Shown here piece by piece: positions 47,440 through 56,162 of a DNA stretch of 64,000 nt. Below the pieces are notes generated by a model that saw only the letters and a program-made list of their open reading frames with translations, was not told where the DNA came from and did not search any database. The stretch's first letter is position 1; each line of letters begins with the position of its first letter. The stretch is taken from the NCBI RefSeq assembly GCF_026072635.1, contig NZ_AP023081.1, positions 3,778,501 to 3,842,500 of the forward strand, read 5' to 3'. This DNA comes from Pseudomonas solani (GTDB lineage Bacteria > Pseudomonadota > Gammaproteobacteria > Pseudomonadales > Pseudomonadaceae). The position numbers were made by a program, and so were the translations under genes.

Positions 47440-47830
47440 TCCAGCTTATTGCCGAGTTTTGCTGATGTTTCTGGTTTCGCCCCCCCGGGCGAGTCTCTTT
47501 TGACAGTCGTCGGGGTGCCGAACCACCCAAAAGAAACCAAAAGGGCTTGCCCCATCATCCGGCCCCGGCTTTGCCGGGGTTCCCTCACGCCATCGTCGCT
47601 ATCGGGGGCCGGCGCGATGGGCCATCCATGGCCTGGCGCGCCTCTCGCGGCATCCATGCCGCTCGTCCCCCGGCGCAACGACTGCGTTCGGCCTCCTGGA
47701 GGGGCGTTGGCGGCTGCTCCAACTTTCTTCGCTCGACCCCTCACATTGATGTGCGCAGTAACCCGACGCACGTTCGTAGGATGGCGTAGAGCGAAGCGAA
47801 ACCCATGCGGCGGAGGTGGCACGAACCCTT
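47440..47830. repeat. Long intergenic repeat-like region, probably multi-copy in Pseudomonas genomes
   Basis: Contains CCACCCAAAAGAAACCAAAA, CCCCATCATCCGGCCCCGGC and CATCCATGGCC..CTCGCGGCATCCATGCCGCT, and then GTAGGATGGCGTAGAGCGAAG. I recognise this arrangement as a dispersed intergenic family in Pseudomonas that gives rise to spurious reading frames in several frames at once. No ribosome-binding site precedes any of them. The whole 610-base gap (47363-47973) has no gene I can support. Confidence 0.6.
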
Positions 47831-47933
47831 TGGCGCCCGGAAAGCATCGTGCTTGAGCGCTTGCATTAAAACCACAACAGCTAACGCAGACAGAGCCCTT
47901 TTTTCGTCCGCAGATGGCTGCAACCCCACAAAC

Positions 47934-47957
47934 AAAAAGCCCCGCATCGGCGGGGCT
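47934..47957 (-). terminator. Terminator of the 59-residue gene
   Basis: On the minus strand AGCCCCGC / GCGGGGCT (47938-47957) is followed by a run of T. Confidence 0.88.
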
Positions 47958-47973
47958 TTCGGGCGGCTTCACA

Positions 47974-48153
47974 TCAGAGGTCGAAATCGTAATCGGACAA
48001 CTGCTTCTGCAGGCGGCGCTCTTCCAGGTAGTTGTCGATGATGCGGCGCTTGGTCAGGTTGGTCTTGGCAACCTCGACCGGAGCCTCGCCATCATCAGCG
48101 TCCTCGACGACGAAGTCTTCCTCGGTCTCGATCTCTTCTTTGGCTGTGCTCAT
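47974..48153 (-). CDS. PA3496-family small protein, putative envelope integrity
   Basis: A 59-residue protein. The first half is strongly acidic (EEIETEEDFVVEDADDGE), the second half basic and helical (TKRRIIDNYLEERRLQKQL), ending in SDYDFDL. GGAG lies upstream on the minus strand and a strong terminator follows. It matches in place and pattern the PA3496-type protein that lies beside nth in P. aeruginosa, whose suggested link to the envelope is not proven. It has no membrane segment. Confidence 0.82.
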   Translation of the reverse strand: MSTAKEEIETEEDFVVEDADDGEAPVEVAKTNLTKRRIIDNYLEERRLQKQLSDYDFDL

Positions 48154-48260
48154 ACGGTCACTCCACGATGCGGGGCGCTATTGGCGCACCTTATAGCGAC
48201 AAAGCAGAGGCCGGTAAAAAAGATTTTTTCAATCGAAGCATCGAGCGGTTCAATGAAGCC

Positions 48261-48899
48261 TCAATCGTCCGAGGTTTTCGCCTTGTATTCGCACAGGTCC
48301 TCGATCCGGCAGGCGCCACAGCGCGGCTTGCGGGCCACGCAGACATAACGTCCATGCAGGATCAGCCAATGGTGGGCGTCGAGCAGGTAATCCCTTGGTA
48401 CGAATTTGAGCAGCTTCTTCTCCACCTCCAGCACGTTCTTGCCGGGGGCGATGCCGGTGCGGTTACTGACGCGGAAGATGTGCGTGTCCACCGCCATGGC
48501 CAGCTGGCGGAAGGCGGTGTTGAGCACCACGTTGGCGGTCTTGCGACCGACGCCGGGCAGGGCCTCCAGCGCCTCGCGCTCGTCCGGCACCTGGCTGCCG
48601 TGCTTCTCCACGAGAATGCGGCAGGTCTCGATGACGTTCTTCGCCTTGCTGTTGTACAGGCCGATGGTCTTGATGTACTCCGACAGCCCCTCCACGCCCA
48701 GGGCATGAATGGCCTCCGGCGTGTTGGCCACCGGGAACAGCTTGGCCGTGGCCTTGTTCACCCCGACGTCGGTGGCCTGGGCGGAGAGGATTACCGCGAT
48801 CAGCAACTCGAAGGGCGAGGAATAGGCCAGTTCGGTCTTGGGCTCGGGGTTGTCCTCATGCAGGCGGCGGAAGATTTCCAGGCGTTTGGCGGCATTCAT
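48261..48899 (-). CDS. nth: Endonuclease III
   Basis: A 212-residue base-excision repair glycosylase/AP-lyase for oxidised pyrimidines. The helix-hairpin-helix LPGVGRKTANVVL carries the catalytic Lys, AVDTHIFRV the catalytic Asp, and CVARKPRCGACRIEDLC holds the four cluster cysteines (C-x6-C-x2-C-x5-C). The start at 48899 (MNAAKRLEIF) is preferred to a longer form reaching into rnfE. It follows rnfE by 16 bases, the order common in gammaproteobacteria. Confidence 0.95.
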   Translation of the reverse strand: MNAAKRLEIFRRLHEDNPEPKTELAYSSPFELLIAVILSAQATDVGVNKATAKLFPVANTPEAIHALGVEGLSEYIKTIGLYNSKAKNVIETCRILVEKHGSQVPDEREALEALPGVGRKTANVVLNTAFRQLAMAVDTHIFRVSNRTGIAPGKNVLEVEKKLLKFVPRDYLLDAHHWLILHGRYVCVARKPRCGACRIEDLCEYKAKTSDD

Positions 48900-48915
48900 G
48901 GTCGACGGCTTCTGA

Positions 48916-49461
48916 TTAGGGTTTGAGGCGCACGAGCGCCAGGAGCAGGCCCAGGAGGATAAGGCCTCCCGGCGCCGAGGCGAAGAGCGGCAGGCCGTCG
49001 GCAGCCGCCTGCCAGTGCAGGGCGCCAAGGCCCAGCCATTCGCCGTGGGCCAGCAGGCTGGCGTGGCCGAGCAGCTCCCGCAGCGCGCCCAGCAGCAGGG
49101 CGCACGCGGCGAACAGCAACCCCTGGCGCAGGCCGGCGCCGGGGCCGGCGGGCTCGATCGCCACCAGCAGAAGGCAGGGCAGCGCCAGCAGGGCGAGGAA
49201 GGGGCCCAGGGCCCGATGCAGCTCGAAGGCGAAGGCCTGCATCAGCAACTGGGCGAGGCCCACCAGCACGCCGGCCAGCAGCAGGGCGCCGAACCACAGG
49301 GCATGGCCGGACAGCGCACGGCGCAGCACAGGCAGCAGCAGGCCGAACAGGCTCAGCAGCGGCAGGGCAACCAGGGCGATGCCCAGCGCCTTGACCAGCA
49401 GGTCGCTGGCGCCCAGCAGGGGCGCCAGGCCAAGCAGGGGCAGGGCGATGGCGGGCTTCAT
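48916..49461 (-). CDS. rnfE: Rnf electron transport complex subunit E
   Basis: A 181-residue membrane protein, shorter than the usual 210-230. It has about six helices and the core LLGLAPLLGAS, LVGLAQLLMQAFAFELHRALG and LLGALRELLGHASLL segments that match RnfE. Compared with E. coli RsxE the N-terminal leader and part of a loop are absent. Its start overlaps the rnfG stop by 4 bases. Confidence 0.85.
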   Translation of the reverse strand: MKPAIALPLLGLAPLLGASDLLVKALGIALVALPLLSLFGLLLPVLRRALSGHALWFGALLLAGVLVGLAQLLMQAFAFELHRALGPFLALLALPCLLLVAIEPAGPGAGLRQGLLFAACALLLGALRELLGHASLLAHGEWLGLGALHWQAAADGLPLFASAPGGLILLGLLLALVRLKP

Positions 49462-50060
49462 GGCGCATCCCCCAGCAGCTGCTCGCGATGGGCGTCGAAG
49501 TAGCGCAAACCCTGCTGGGTCGCGGCGACCACGGCGCGGGAAGTGATGGTGGCGCCGGCGATCTGGTCGAACGCACCGCCATCGGCCTTGACCCGCCACT
49601 CACCCGGGCGGTTGCCCGGTGAGACGCCTTCCAGGCTCGCCAGCCAGGGGCTGCGGGCGGGCTCGATACGGTCACCGATGCCGGCGGTCTCGCGGTGTTC
49701 CAGCACCTTGCTGCGCAACAGGCGGCCATCCGGGGCGATGGCCAGCAGCAGGCGGATCGGGCCTTCGTAGCCGGCGGCCGTGACCGGCAGCAGCAGCGCC
49801 ACCACCTTGCCTTCGCGGCGCGCCAGCCAGGCGGCGGTGGGCGCGGGGCGGCCCAGGGTCTCGGCGTCCGGCAGGGCGATCGGTTCGCGCAGGGGGTGGT
49901 TGTCGTAGCTGCCGGGCGGCAACAGGTCGAGCAGCGCGCGTTCGTCGGCATCCACGGCGGCCGCGGTGATCTGCGGGCCGAGCCCCTGGTACGAGGCGAC
50001 CAGCAGCGCCAGGCCGCCAAGGCCCAGCGCCAGCAACACCACCAGCGAGCGGCCGTTCAT
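49458..50060 (-). CDS. rnfG: Rnf electron transport complex subunit G
   Basis: A 200-residue protein with one N-terminal membrane helix (VVLLALGLGGLALLVASY) and a periplasmic FMN-binding domain. The covalent flavin site is visible as DQIAGATITSRAVV, where Thr carries FMN through phosphoester linkage. It passes electrons along the periplasmic side of the complex. Four-base overlaps (ATGA) join it to rnfD and rnfE. Confidence 0.9.
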   Translation of the reverse strand: MNGRSLVVLLALGLGGLALLVASYQGLGPQITAAAVDADERALLDLLPPGSYDNHPLREPIALPDAETLGRPAPTAAWLARREGKVVALLLPVTAAGYEGPIRLLLAIAPDGRLLRSKVLEHRETAGIGDRIEPARSPWLASLEGVSPGNRPGEWRVKADGGAFDQIAGATITSRAVVAATQQGLRYFDAHREQLLGDAP

Positions 50061-51058
50061 GGGCGTACCCCGCGTGCGGCGACCCGCTCCAGCGTGGGCA
50101 CCAGCAGGTTCATCGCCAGCACCGCGAAGGCCAGGCCGTCCGGGTAGCCGCCCCAGGTGCGGATCCCATAGACCAGCAGGCCGACGCCCACGCCGAACAG
50201 CAGGCGCGCGCGGTCGCTGGCAGGGCCGGAAACCGGCTCGGTGACGATGAAGAAGGCGCCCAACATGGTGGCGCCGGAGAACAGGTGCAGCAGGGGCGAG
50301 CCGTTGGAGTCCGAGCCGCTGCCGTTCCAGCACAGCAGCGCGGCGACGAAGAGCGCGGCGAGCATGCCCACCGGTGCGTGCCAGCGGATCACCTTCTGTT
50401 GCAGCAGGATCAGGCCGCCGGCGAGGAAGGCCAGGTTGACCCACTCGGCACCGTGCCCGCCGACGCCACCGAAGGCGCCGTGGCCGGCGAACAGCTCGTC
50501 GATGGTCAGGCGGTCGTTGTGGCGCAGGGTATCCAGCACCGTGGCCTGGCTCCAGCCATCCACCAGGCCGCTGCCGAAGCCGAACACCTGTTGCAGTGCG
50601 CCCCAGGGGCCGTGGACCTGGTCGGCGGCGGGCCAGTGGGTGAAGTGGGCGGGGAAGGCCAGCAGGGCCAGGGCGAAGCCGAGCATCGCCGGGTTGAAGG
50701 GATTGTGGCCGAAGCCACCGAACAGCGATTTGCCCAGGAGGATGGCGCAGGCACTCGCACACAGGGCCAGCCACCAGGGCGCATAGGGCGGCAGCGCCAG
50801 GGCCAGCAACACGGCGGTTACCAAGGCGCCGCCCTCGGCCAGGGGCGCCAGGCCGAACAGGGCCTCGGTAGGGGCGATGCGCTGGCTGCGCAGGCGCCGC
50901 ACCAGGGCCTCGCCGGCCAGTGCGGTGGGAATGGCGATGGCCAGTTGCACCAGGGTGCCGCAGCCGTACTGCCAGAGCAGTGCAAGCAGGCCCGGCAGGC
51001 AGGCCAGCAGCACCAGGCGCATGCCTGGGCGCGGGTCGAAGCCGGGCTGCGCGGTCAT
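50057..51058 (-). CDS. rnfD: Rnf electron transport complex subunit D
   Basis: A 333-residue membrane protein with 8-10 helices. The covalent FMN motif SGATMLGAFFIVTEP is intact, and KSLFGGFGHNPFNPAMLG is a family signature. RnfD, with RnfA and RnfE, forms the membrane ion/electron path. The start overlaps the stop of the preceding RnfB-like gene by 4 bases; rnfC, which normally occupies that place, is not there. Confidence 0.93.
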   Translation of the reverse strand: MTAQPGFDPRPGMRLVLLACLPGLLALLWQYGCGTLVQLAIAIPTALAGEALVRRLRSQRIAPTEALFGLAPLAEGGALVTAVLLALALPPYAPWWLALCASACAILLGKSLFGGFGHNPFNPAMLGFALALLAFPAHFTHWPAADQVHGPWGALQQVFGFGSGLVDGWSQATVLDTLRHNDRLTIDELFAGHGAFGGVGGHGAEWVNLAFLAGGLILLQQKVIRWHAPVGMLAALFVAALLCWNGSGSDSNGSPLLHLFSGATMLGAFFIVTEPVSGPASDRARLLFGVGVGLLVYGIRTWGGYPDGLAFAVLAMNLLVPTLERVAARGVRP

Positions 51059-52440
51059 GCTCCCGGGTGCCCGTCGAGCTGCGCCTGGGTCCGCGCCAGG
51101 CGTTCCCGGGCGCGGGCCAGGGCCTGGTCGTCGACGGGTTGGCGCCGCTCCAGCTTGCTCACCTCGGCGCGGGCCATGGCCAGCTCGGTCTTCAGCGCGC
51201 GCAGGGCCGGGTCGATGGGGTTCTTGTCGATGCGTTGCAGGTCCGGCGGGGCCTTGCCGCTGGCGTCTTCGGCGGCGTGCAGCGCCTGCTCGGCGTCGGC
51301 GAGGGCCTGGCGCAGAGGTGCCAGTTCCGCTTCGGCGGCGCCACGGGCCTCGGCGCTGCGCAGTTCGGTACGGCGGCTGAGCAGGGCGATCTTCGCCTGC
51401 TTCAGTGCGGCCATGCCCGGTGTGGGGGCGGCGGCCGGCTGGGCGCCTTGCAGGCGATCCAGCTCGGCTTCGGCCTGGGCCACGCTGGCGCGCAGTGCGT
51501 CCAGCTGGCTGCGCTGCTCGGCGTCCGGCTCATCGCCAAAGGCCTTCTCCGCCTTGGCCAGCTGGGTGCGGCCCATGGCGGCGGCGATCTTGGCCTTCTT
51601 GTAGGCGTCTTGGTCCAGGGCGGTCGGCGTGCTCTCGTTGGCCGCTTCCAGCGCGGCCTGGGCCTTGGCGTTGGCGATGCGCAGCGCTTCCACTTCGGCC
51701 GCGATATCGGAGGTGCCGTAGACCTCCAGCTGCTTCTCGGCCTTGGCCAGGGCGACCCTGGCCAGCGCGGCCTCGATCTTCAGGCGCTTCTGCCGCTCGG
51801 TCTGGATGCCGGCCGCGGCCTTCTGTGCCTTTACCCGTTCGATGGCGGCCTGCACCGGGTCACTGGGCGTGGGCGTCGCCACCGGTTGCCGCGCCTGTGC
51901 CTGGGCGGCCCTGGCGGCGCGGGCTTCGCGCTCGGCCAGGCGCCGGGCTTCGTCGCGGGCGAGGCGGCGGTTGCGTTGTTCGTAGCGATGGCGGAACTGG
52001 TCGGCGCGCTGGCGTTGCTCGCCGGCCGCCGGTTCCGCCAGGGGCAGGATGTCGATGCAGTCCACCGGGCAGGGCGCCACGCACAGCTCGCAGCCGGTGC
52101 ATTCATCGGCGATCACCGTGTGCATCTGCTTGGCGGCGCCGACGATGGCGTCCACCGGGCAGGCCTGGATGCACTTGGTGCAGCCGATGCACTCGGCTTC
52201 GCGGATGAACGCCAGCTGCGGCGGCACCTGGCCGCCGGGGGCCTCCAGGGGCAGTGTCGGCACCTGCAGCAGGTCGGCCAGGGCGATGATGGTGGCGTTG
52301 CCGCCGGGCGGGCACTTGTTGATCGCCTCGCCCCGGGCCATGCCCTCGGCGTAGGGCCGGCAGCCGGGGTGGCCGCACTTGCCGCATTGGGTCTGGGGCA
52401 GCAGGGCGTCGATGCGCTGGATCAGCGCCACCTGGCTCAT
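51055..52440 (-). CDS. rnfB: Rnf subunit B with long RnfC-like C-terminal extension (possible RnfB-RnfC fusion)
   Basis: A 461-residue protein. Residues 1-135 are typical RnfB: cluster domain C19, C22, C27, C43 (QCGKCGHPGC) and two ferredoxin [4Fe-4S] motifs at C84-C94 and C114-C124. RnfB usually ends near residue 190. Here, from about residue 140, a charged Ala-rich coiled region continues for 320 residues with four or five repeats of the type KxxKIxxAxxRxxLxxAEK (near 217-237, 280-300, 346-364, 413-431). That resembles the tail of long proteobacterial RnfC. The NADH/FMN domains of RnfC are missing. The N-terminal membrane helix of E. coli RsxB is also absent. Confidence 0.85.
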   Translation of the reverse strand: MSQVALIQRIDALLPQTQCGKCGHPGCRPYAEGMARGEAINKCPPGGNATIIALADLLQVPTLPLEAPGGQVPPQLAFIREAECIGCTKCIQACPVDAIVGAAKQMHTVIADECTGCELCVAPCPVDCIDILPLAEPAAGEQRQRADQFRHRYEQRNRRLARDEARRLAEREARAARAAQAQARQPVATPTPSDPVQAAIERVKAQKAAAGIQTERQKRLKIEAALARVALAKAEKQLEVYGTSDIAAEVEALRIANAKAQAALEAANESTPTALDQDAYKKAKIAAAMGRTQLAKAEKAFGDEPDAEQRSQLDALRASVAQAEAELDRLQGAQPAAAPTPGMAALKQAKIALLSRRTELRSAEARGAAEAELAPLRQALADAEQALHAAEDASGKAPPDLQRIDKNPIDPALRALKTELAMARAEVSKLERRQPVDDQALARARERLARTQAQLDGHPGA

Positions 52441-52988
52441 GAGGCCACCATGCCGTTGAAGCCGAGCAAGGCGACGCCCATCAGCCCGGCGCAGATCAGC
52501 ATTACCGGCAGGCCGCGGAAGGGCGCGGGCACGTCGGCCGCCTCCACCCGTTGCAGCAGGTCGTCGAACAGGCGCAGGGCGATCCAGAAGCCGATGCCAC
52601 CGCCGATGCCCAGGCCGAGGGCGCTGGCGAAATCACCGGCAGCGGCCAGCAGCATGGCGCCGAGTGCCGCGCCGTTGCCCAGCAGCAGGGGCAGCAGGCC
52701 GTCACGGGGCAGGTGCGGCGCGAGGCGGGCGAGCAGGGCCAGGCTCGCCCAGGCCAGCGGCAGCAGGGCGGGGAGCAGCAGGGCGATGCCGAGGTAGCCC
52801 AGGCCGAGGGGCGCCAGCAGTCGGTCCAGGGCCCAGGCCAGCGGCGTGGCGAGCACCAGCAGCAGGCCGCCGGCCAGCGCCAGGCTGCGGCTGCGGGACT
52901 GGCGCAGGGCGTCGGTGCCCAGGGGCAGGACGAGAATCAGGTTGTTGACCAGCGCTGCGCCGAGCAGGGCGAGGATGAAGTCGGTCAT
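52437..52988 (-). CDS. rnfA: Rnf electron transport complex subunit A
   Basis: A 183-residue membrane protein with six helices; ALVNNLILVLPLG near the N-terminus and GNGAALGAMLL are the RnfA counterparts of the conserved cluster-binding turns, though the usual Cys residues are not obvious in these positions. It opens the operon and overlaps rnfB by 4 bases. It is more divergent than the E. coli protein, as Pseudomonas Rnf subunits tend to be. Confidence 0.87.
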   Translation of the reverse strand: MTDFILALLGAALVNNLILVLPLGTDALRQSRSRSLALAGGLLLVLATPLAWALDRLLAPLGLGYLGIALLLPALLPLAWASLALLARLAPHLPRDGLLPLLLGNGAALGAMLLAAAGDFASALGLGIGGGIGFWIALRLFDDLLQRVEAADVPAPFRGLPVMLICAGLMGVALLGFNGMVAS

Positions 52989-53089
52989 GGTCAGGGGCGT
53001 CGGGTCTATCGAAAAGGCCGCGCATTATCCGGGATGCTGCCGGAGCGGTACAGGGCCGCATGGTCGCGGCCCTTGTCAGCAAGGCTAGC

Positions 53090-53895
53090 TCAGCCCTGGG
53101 CGACGGCCTTGTTGCGGCGTGTGGCCTTGCGCCACAACCAGCGCACCAGCAGCGCCAGGGGGAACAGGATGATCACGAAGGGGATGCCGTAGCCGAGCAT
53201 CTCCAGGGCCTGGGCGGTGCCTTCGGTGGCGTTGTCCAGCAGGCCGGAGGCGGCGTCGCCGATGCGCGACAGGCGGCTCGGGCGTTGCTGGTCGGTGGTG
53301 AAGTCCAGGGTCAGCAGGTTGGTGGCGATGCGGCGCTGCTGCTGGGCGGCTTCCTGGCTGGTGGCGGCCAGCTGCACTTCCAGCTCGGCCATTTCGCGGG
53401 CCAGGGCCAGCAGGTCGGCGACGGCCAGGTCCTTGCGCCCCTGGAACGCTTCCAGGGTCTTGTACTGGCGCTCCAGGCGCTCGCGGGTGCGGGCGTTGTC
53501 GCCCACGGCCTGGGCCAGGTCCTCGGCGCGGGTGTTGCGGCTTGCCAGTTCGCCCCTTCGGCGGCCAGGGCAACCATCTTCTCCACGCCCTCTGGCACGA
53601 TGCGCAGCACCAACTGGCCGGCACGGTAGTCGCCCTGGCTCTGCTCGATGGCCAGCAGGTCGCAGGTGCCGAAGCGGCCGTCACCACAGGCTTCGCGGGC
53701 AGCGGCCAGGCGCGGGGCGACGTTCTCGGCGGCGAGGTGGATGGTGACCTGGTGCTCGTAGGCGAGGAAGGCACCGGGCTTGGAGGCTTCGCCCCGGAAG
53801 GCGGCTGCACCGCCGCTCCCTTCACCTTCTGATTGGGAGCAGCCGGCCAGGGCGGTGAGGGCCAGGAGCAGGGGCAGGGTCCAGTGCTTGATCAT
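53090..53895 (-). pseudogene. DUF4349-like lipoprotein with C-terminal membrane anchor, interrupted by a single-base frameshift
   Basis: The 5' part (53895 to about 53556) encodes a lipoprotein signal (LLLALTALAGC) and a beta-rich domain (FLAYEHQVTIHLAAENV, GQLVLRIVPEGVEKMVALAAEG). The 3' part (to 53090) in another frame encodes a long coiled coil (ARTRERLERQYKTLEAFQG, AREMAELEVQLAATSQEAAQ) and a C-terminal membrane helix (GIPFVIILFPLALLVRWLW). Adding one base at the four-C run at 53553-53556 joins them as AEGGELASRNTRAEDL, giving about 268 residues. The layout matches DUF4349 proteins, whose function is unknown. Confidence 0.75.
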
Positions 53896-53993
53896 GTGCG
53901 TTCCTTGCGTGGTGTCGCGTGGTTTATCGGTTCCTGAAACGACGAAGCGCCTGGCCGGTGAGCGGGCAGGCGCTTCGTGATGGCCGGCGTGTA

Positions 53994-56030
53994 TTACTTC
54001 ACGCGCTGGCCGGGCTTGGCGCCGCTGTCGGGGCTGAGCAGGTAGATCTCCTCGCCACCGGGGCCGGCGGCCAGGACCATGCCTTCGGAGACGCCGAACT
54101 TCATCTTGCGCGCGGCCAGGTTGGCCACGTACAGGGTGAGGCGGCCTTCCAGCTTGCTCGGGTCCGGGTAGGCGCTCTTGATGCCGGAGAACACGTTGCG
54201 TTTCTCGTCGCCGATATCCAGGGACAGGCGCAGCAGCTTGTCGGCCCCTTCGACGAACTCGGCCTTCTCGATCAGCGCGATGCGCAGGTCGACGGCGGCG
54301 AAGGCGTCGAAGCCGATTTCGGCGGCCAGCGGGTCCTTGGTCAGCTCGCCGTTGCCGGCAGGGGCCGGTGCAGCGGCGGCCAGGTCTTCCTTGGAGGCAG
54401 CGACCATGGCTTCGATCTTCGCCGGCTCGATGCGGGTCATCAGCGGGGTGAAGGCGTTCAGCTGGTGGTCGGCCAGCAGCGTCTCGTGGTCGGCCCAGGT
54501 CAGCGGGGCGACGTTGAGGAACTGCTCGGCAGCGGCGGAGAGGTTCGGCAGCACCGGCTTGAGGAAGATCACCAGCTGGCGGAACAGGTTGACGCCCGCA
54601 GCGCACACGGCCTGAACCTCGTCCTGCTTGCCTTCCTGCTTGGCCAGGGCCCAGGGCGCCTTGTCGGCGATCCAGGCGTTGGCGCGGTCGGCCAGGGCCA
54701 TGATTTCGCGCATGGCGCGGGCGAAGTCACGGTTCTCGAAGGCCTCGGCGATGCTCGGTGCGGCGGCCTTGAACTCGGCGAACAGCTCCGGCGCGGCATT
54801 GGCGGCCACCAGGCGGCCGGCGTTGCCCTTGTGGATGAAACCGGCGCAACGGCTGGCGATGTTGACCACCTTGCCCACCAGGTCGGAGTTCACCTTCTGC
54901 ACGAAGTCCTCGAGGTTCAGGTCGAGGTCGTCCACGCCGCGGCCCAGCTTGGCCGCGTAGTAGTAGCGCAGGTATTCCGGGCTCAGGTGGTCGAGGTAGG
55001 TGCGCGCCTTGATGAAGGTGCCGCGGGACTTGGACATCTTCTGCCCGTTCACCGTCAGGTAGCCGTGCACGTTGAGCGCGGTCGGCTTGCGGTAGCCGGC
55101 GCCTTCGAGCATGGCGGGCCAGAACAGGGCGTGGAAGTTGACGATGTCCTTGCCGATGAAGTGGTACAGCTCGGCGCTGGAGTCCTTGGCCCAGAAGGCG
55201 TCGAAGTCCAGCTCCGGGCGGCGCGCGCAGAGGTTCTGGAAGCTGGCCATGTAGCCGATGGGCGCGTCCAGCCAGACGTAGAAGTACTTGCCCGGGGCAT
55301 CGGGGATCTCGAAGCCGAAGTAGGGCGCATCACGGCTGATGTCCCACTCCTGCAGGCCGGCATCCAGCCATTCGGCGATCTTGTTGGCCACGGACTCCTG
55401 CAGGGCACCGCTGCGGGTCCACTGCTTCAGCATGGCGTCGAAGTTCGGCAGCTTGAAGAAGTAGTGCAGCGATTCCTTGAGCACCGGAGTTGCGCCGGAG
55501 ATGGCCGACTTGGGGTTCTTCAGCTCGGTGGGCGCGTAGGTGGCGCCGCAGACTTCGCAGTTGTCGCCGTACTGGTCGTCGGCCGCGCATTTCGGGCAGG
55601 TGCCCTTGATGAAGCGGTCGGCCAGGAACATTTGCTTGTCCGGGTCGAAATACTGGGTCACCGGGCGGGTGGCGATATGGCCGGCGTCGCGCAGCCGGGT
55701 GTAGATGCTGCTGGACAGCGCGCGGTTCTCGTCCGAGTGGGTCGAGTGGTAGTTGTCGAACTCCACCAGGAAGTCGGCGAAATCGGTGGTGTGCTCGGCG
55801 CGCACGTTGTCGATCAACTGCTCGGAGGTGATGCCCTCCTTCTCGGCGCGCAGCATGATGGCCGAGCCGTGGGCGTCGTCGGCGCAAACGTAGATGGCCT
55901 GGTTGCCGCGCATCTTCTGGAAGCGCACCCAGATATCGGTCTGGATGTACTCGACCATATGCCCGAGGTGGATGGAACCGTTGGCATAGGGGAGGGCGCT
56001 GGTAACGAGGATCTTGCGGGCTTCGGTCAT
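53994..56030 (-). CDS. metG: Methionyl-tRNA synthetase
   Basis: A 678-residue class I synthetase. ALPYANGSIHLGHMVEY contains the HIGH-type motif, NGQKMSKSRGT the KMSKS loop, and CPKC..NCEVC the zinc knuckle. The C-terminal 110 residues (DLRIALIEKAEFVEGADKLLRL) are the tRNA-binding dimer domain. The start at 56030 (MTEARK) is chosen over one eight residues earlier. It is divergent from mrp. Confidence 0.96.
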   Translation of the reverse strand: MTEARKILVTSALPYANGSIHLGHMVEYIQTDIWVRFQKMRGNQAIYVCADDAHGSAIMLRAEKEGITSEQLIDNVRAEHTTDFADFLVEFDNYHSTHSDENRALSSSIYTRLRDAGHIATRPVTQYFDPDKQMFLADRFIKGTCPKCAADDQYGDNCEVCGATYAPTELKNPKSAISGATPVLKESLHYFFKLPNFDAMLKQWTRSGALQESVANKIAEWLDAGLQEWDISRDAPYFGFEIPDAPGKYFYVWLDAPIGYMASFQNLCARRPELDFDAFWAKDSSAELYHFIGKDIVNFHALFWPAMLEGAGYRKPTALNVHGYLTVNGQKMSKSRGTFIKARTYLDHLSPEYLRYYYAAKLGRGVDDLDLNLEDFVQKVNSDLVGKVVNIASRCAGFIHKGNAGRLVAANAAPELFAEFKAAAPSIAEAFENRDFARAMREIMALADRANAWIADKAPWALAKQEGKQDEVQAVCAAGVNLFRQLVIFLKPVLPNLSAAAEQFLNVAPLTWADHETLLADHQLNAFTPLMTRIEPAKIEAMVAASKEDLAAAAPAPAGNGELTKDPLAAEIGFDAFAAVDLRIALIEKAEFVEGADKLLRLSLDIGDEKRNVFSGIKSAYPDPSKLEGRLTLYVANLAARKMKFGVSEGMVLAAGPGGEEIYLLSPDSGAKPGQRVK

Positions 56031-56162
56031 GGTGATCGGCTGCACTGGGAACACGGGGAAAGTCGGTAACTATATAGGCGTGGCGGGGCATTTTCATCTG
56101 TTGCATGGGCTTTGGGTTAAGATGCCCGCCTGTTTCGCTCGGTCTTTTTCCCGGAGTCTTCC

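Noticed and set aside
47449..47860. Proteins encoded in the intergenic repeat
   Set aside because: Several overlapping frames on both strands, no ribosome site, and sequence typical of a dispersed DNA repeat.
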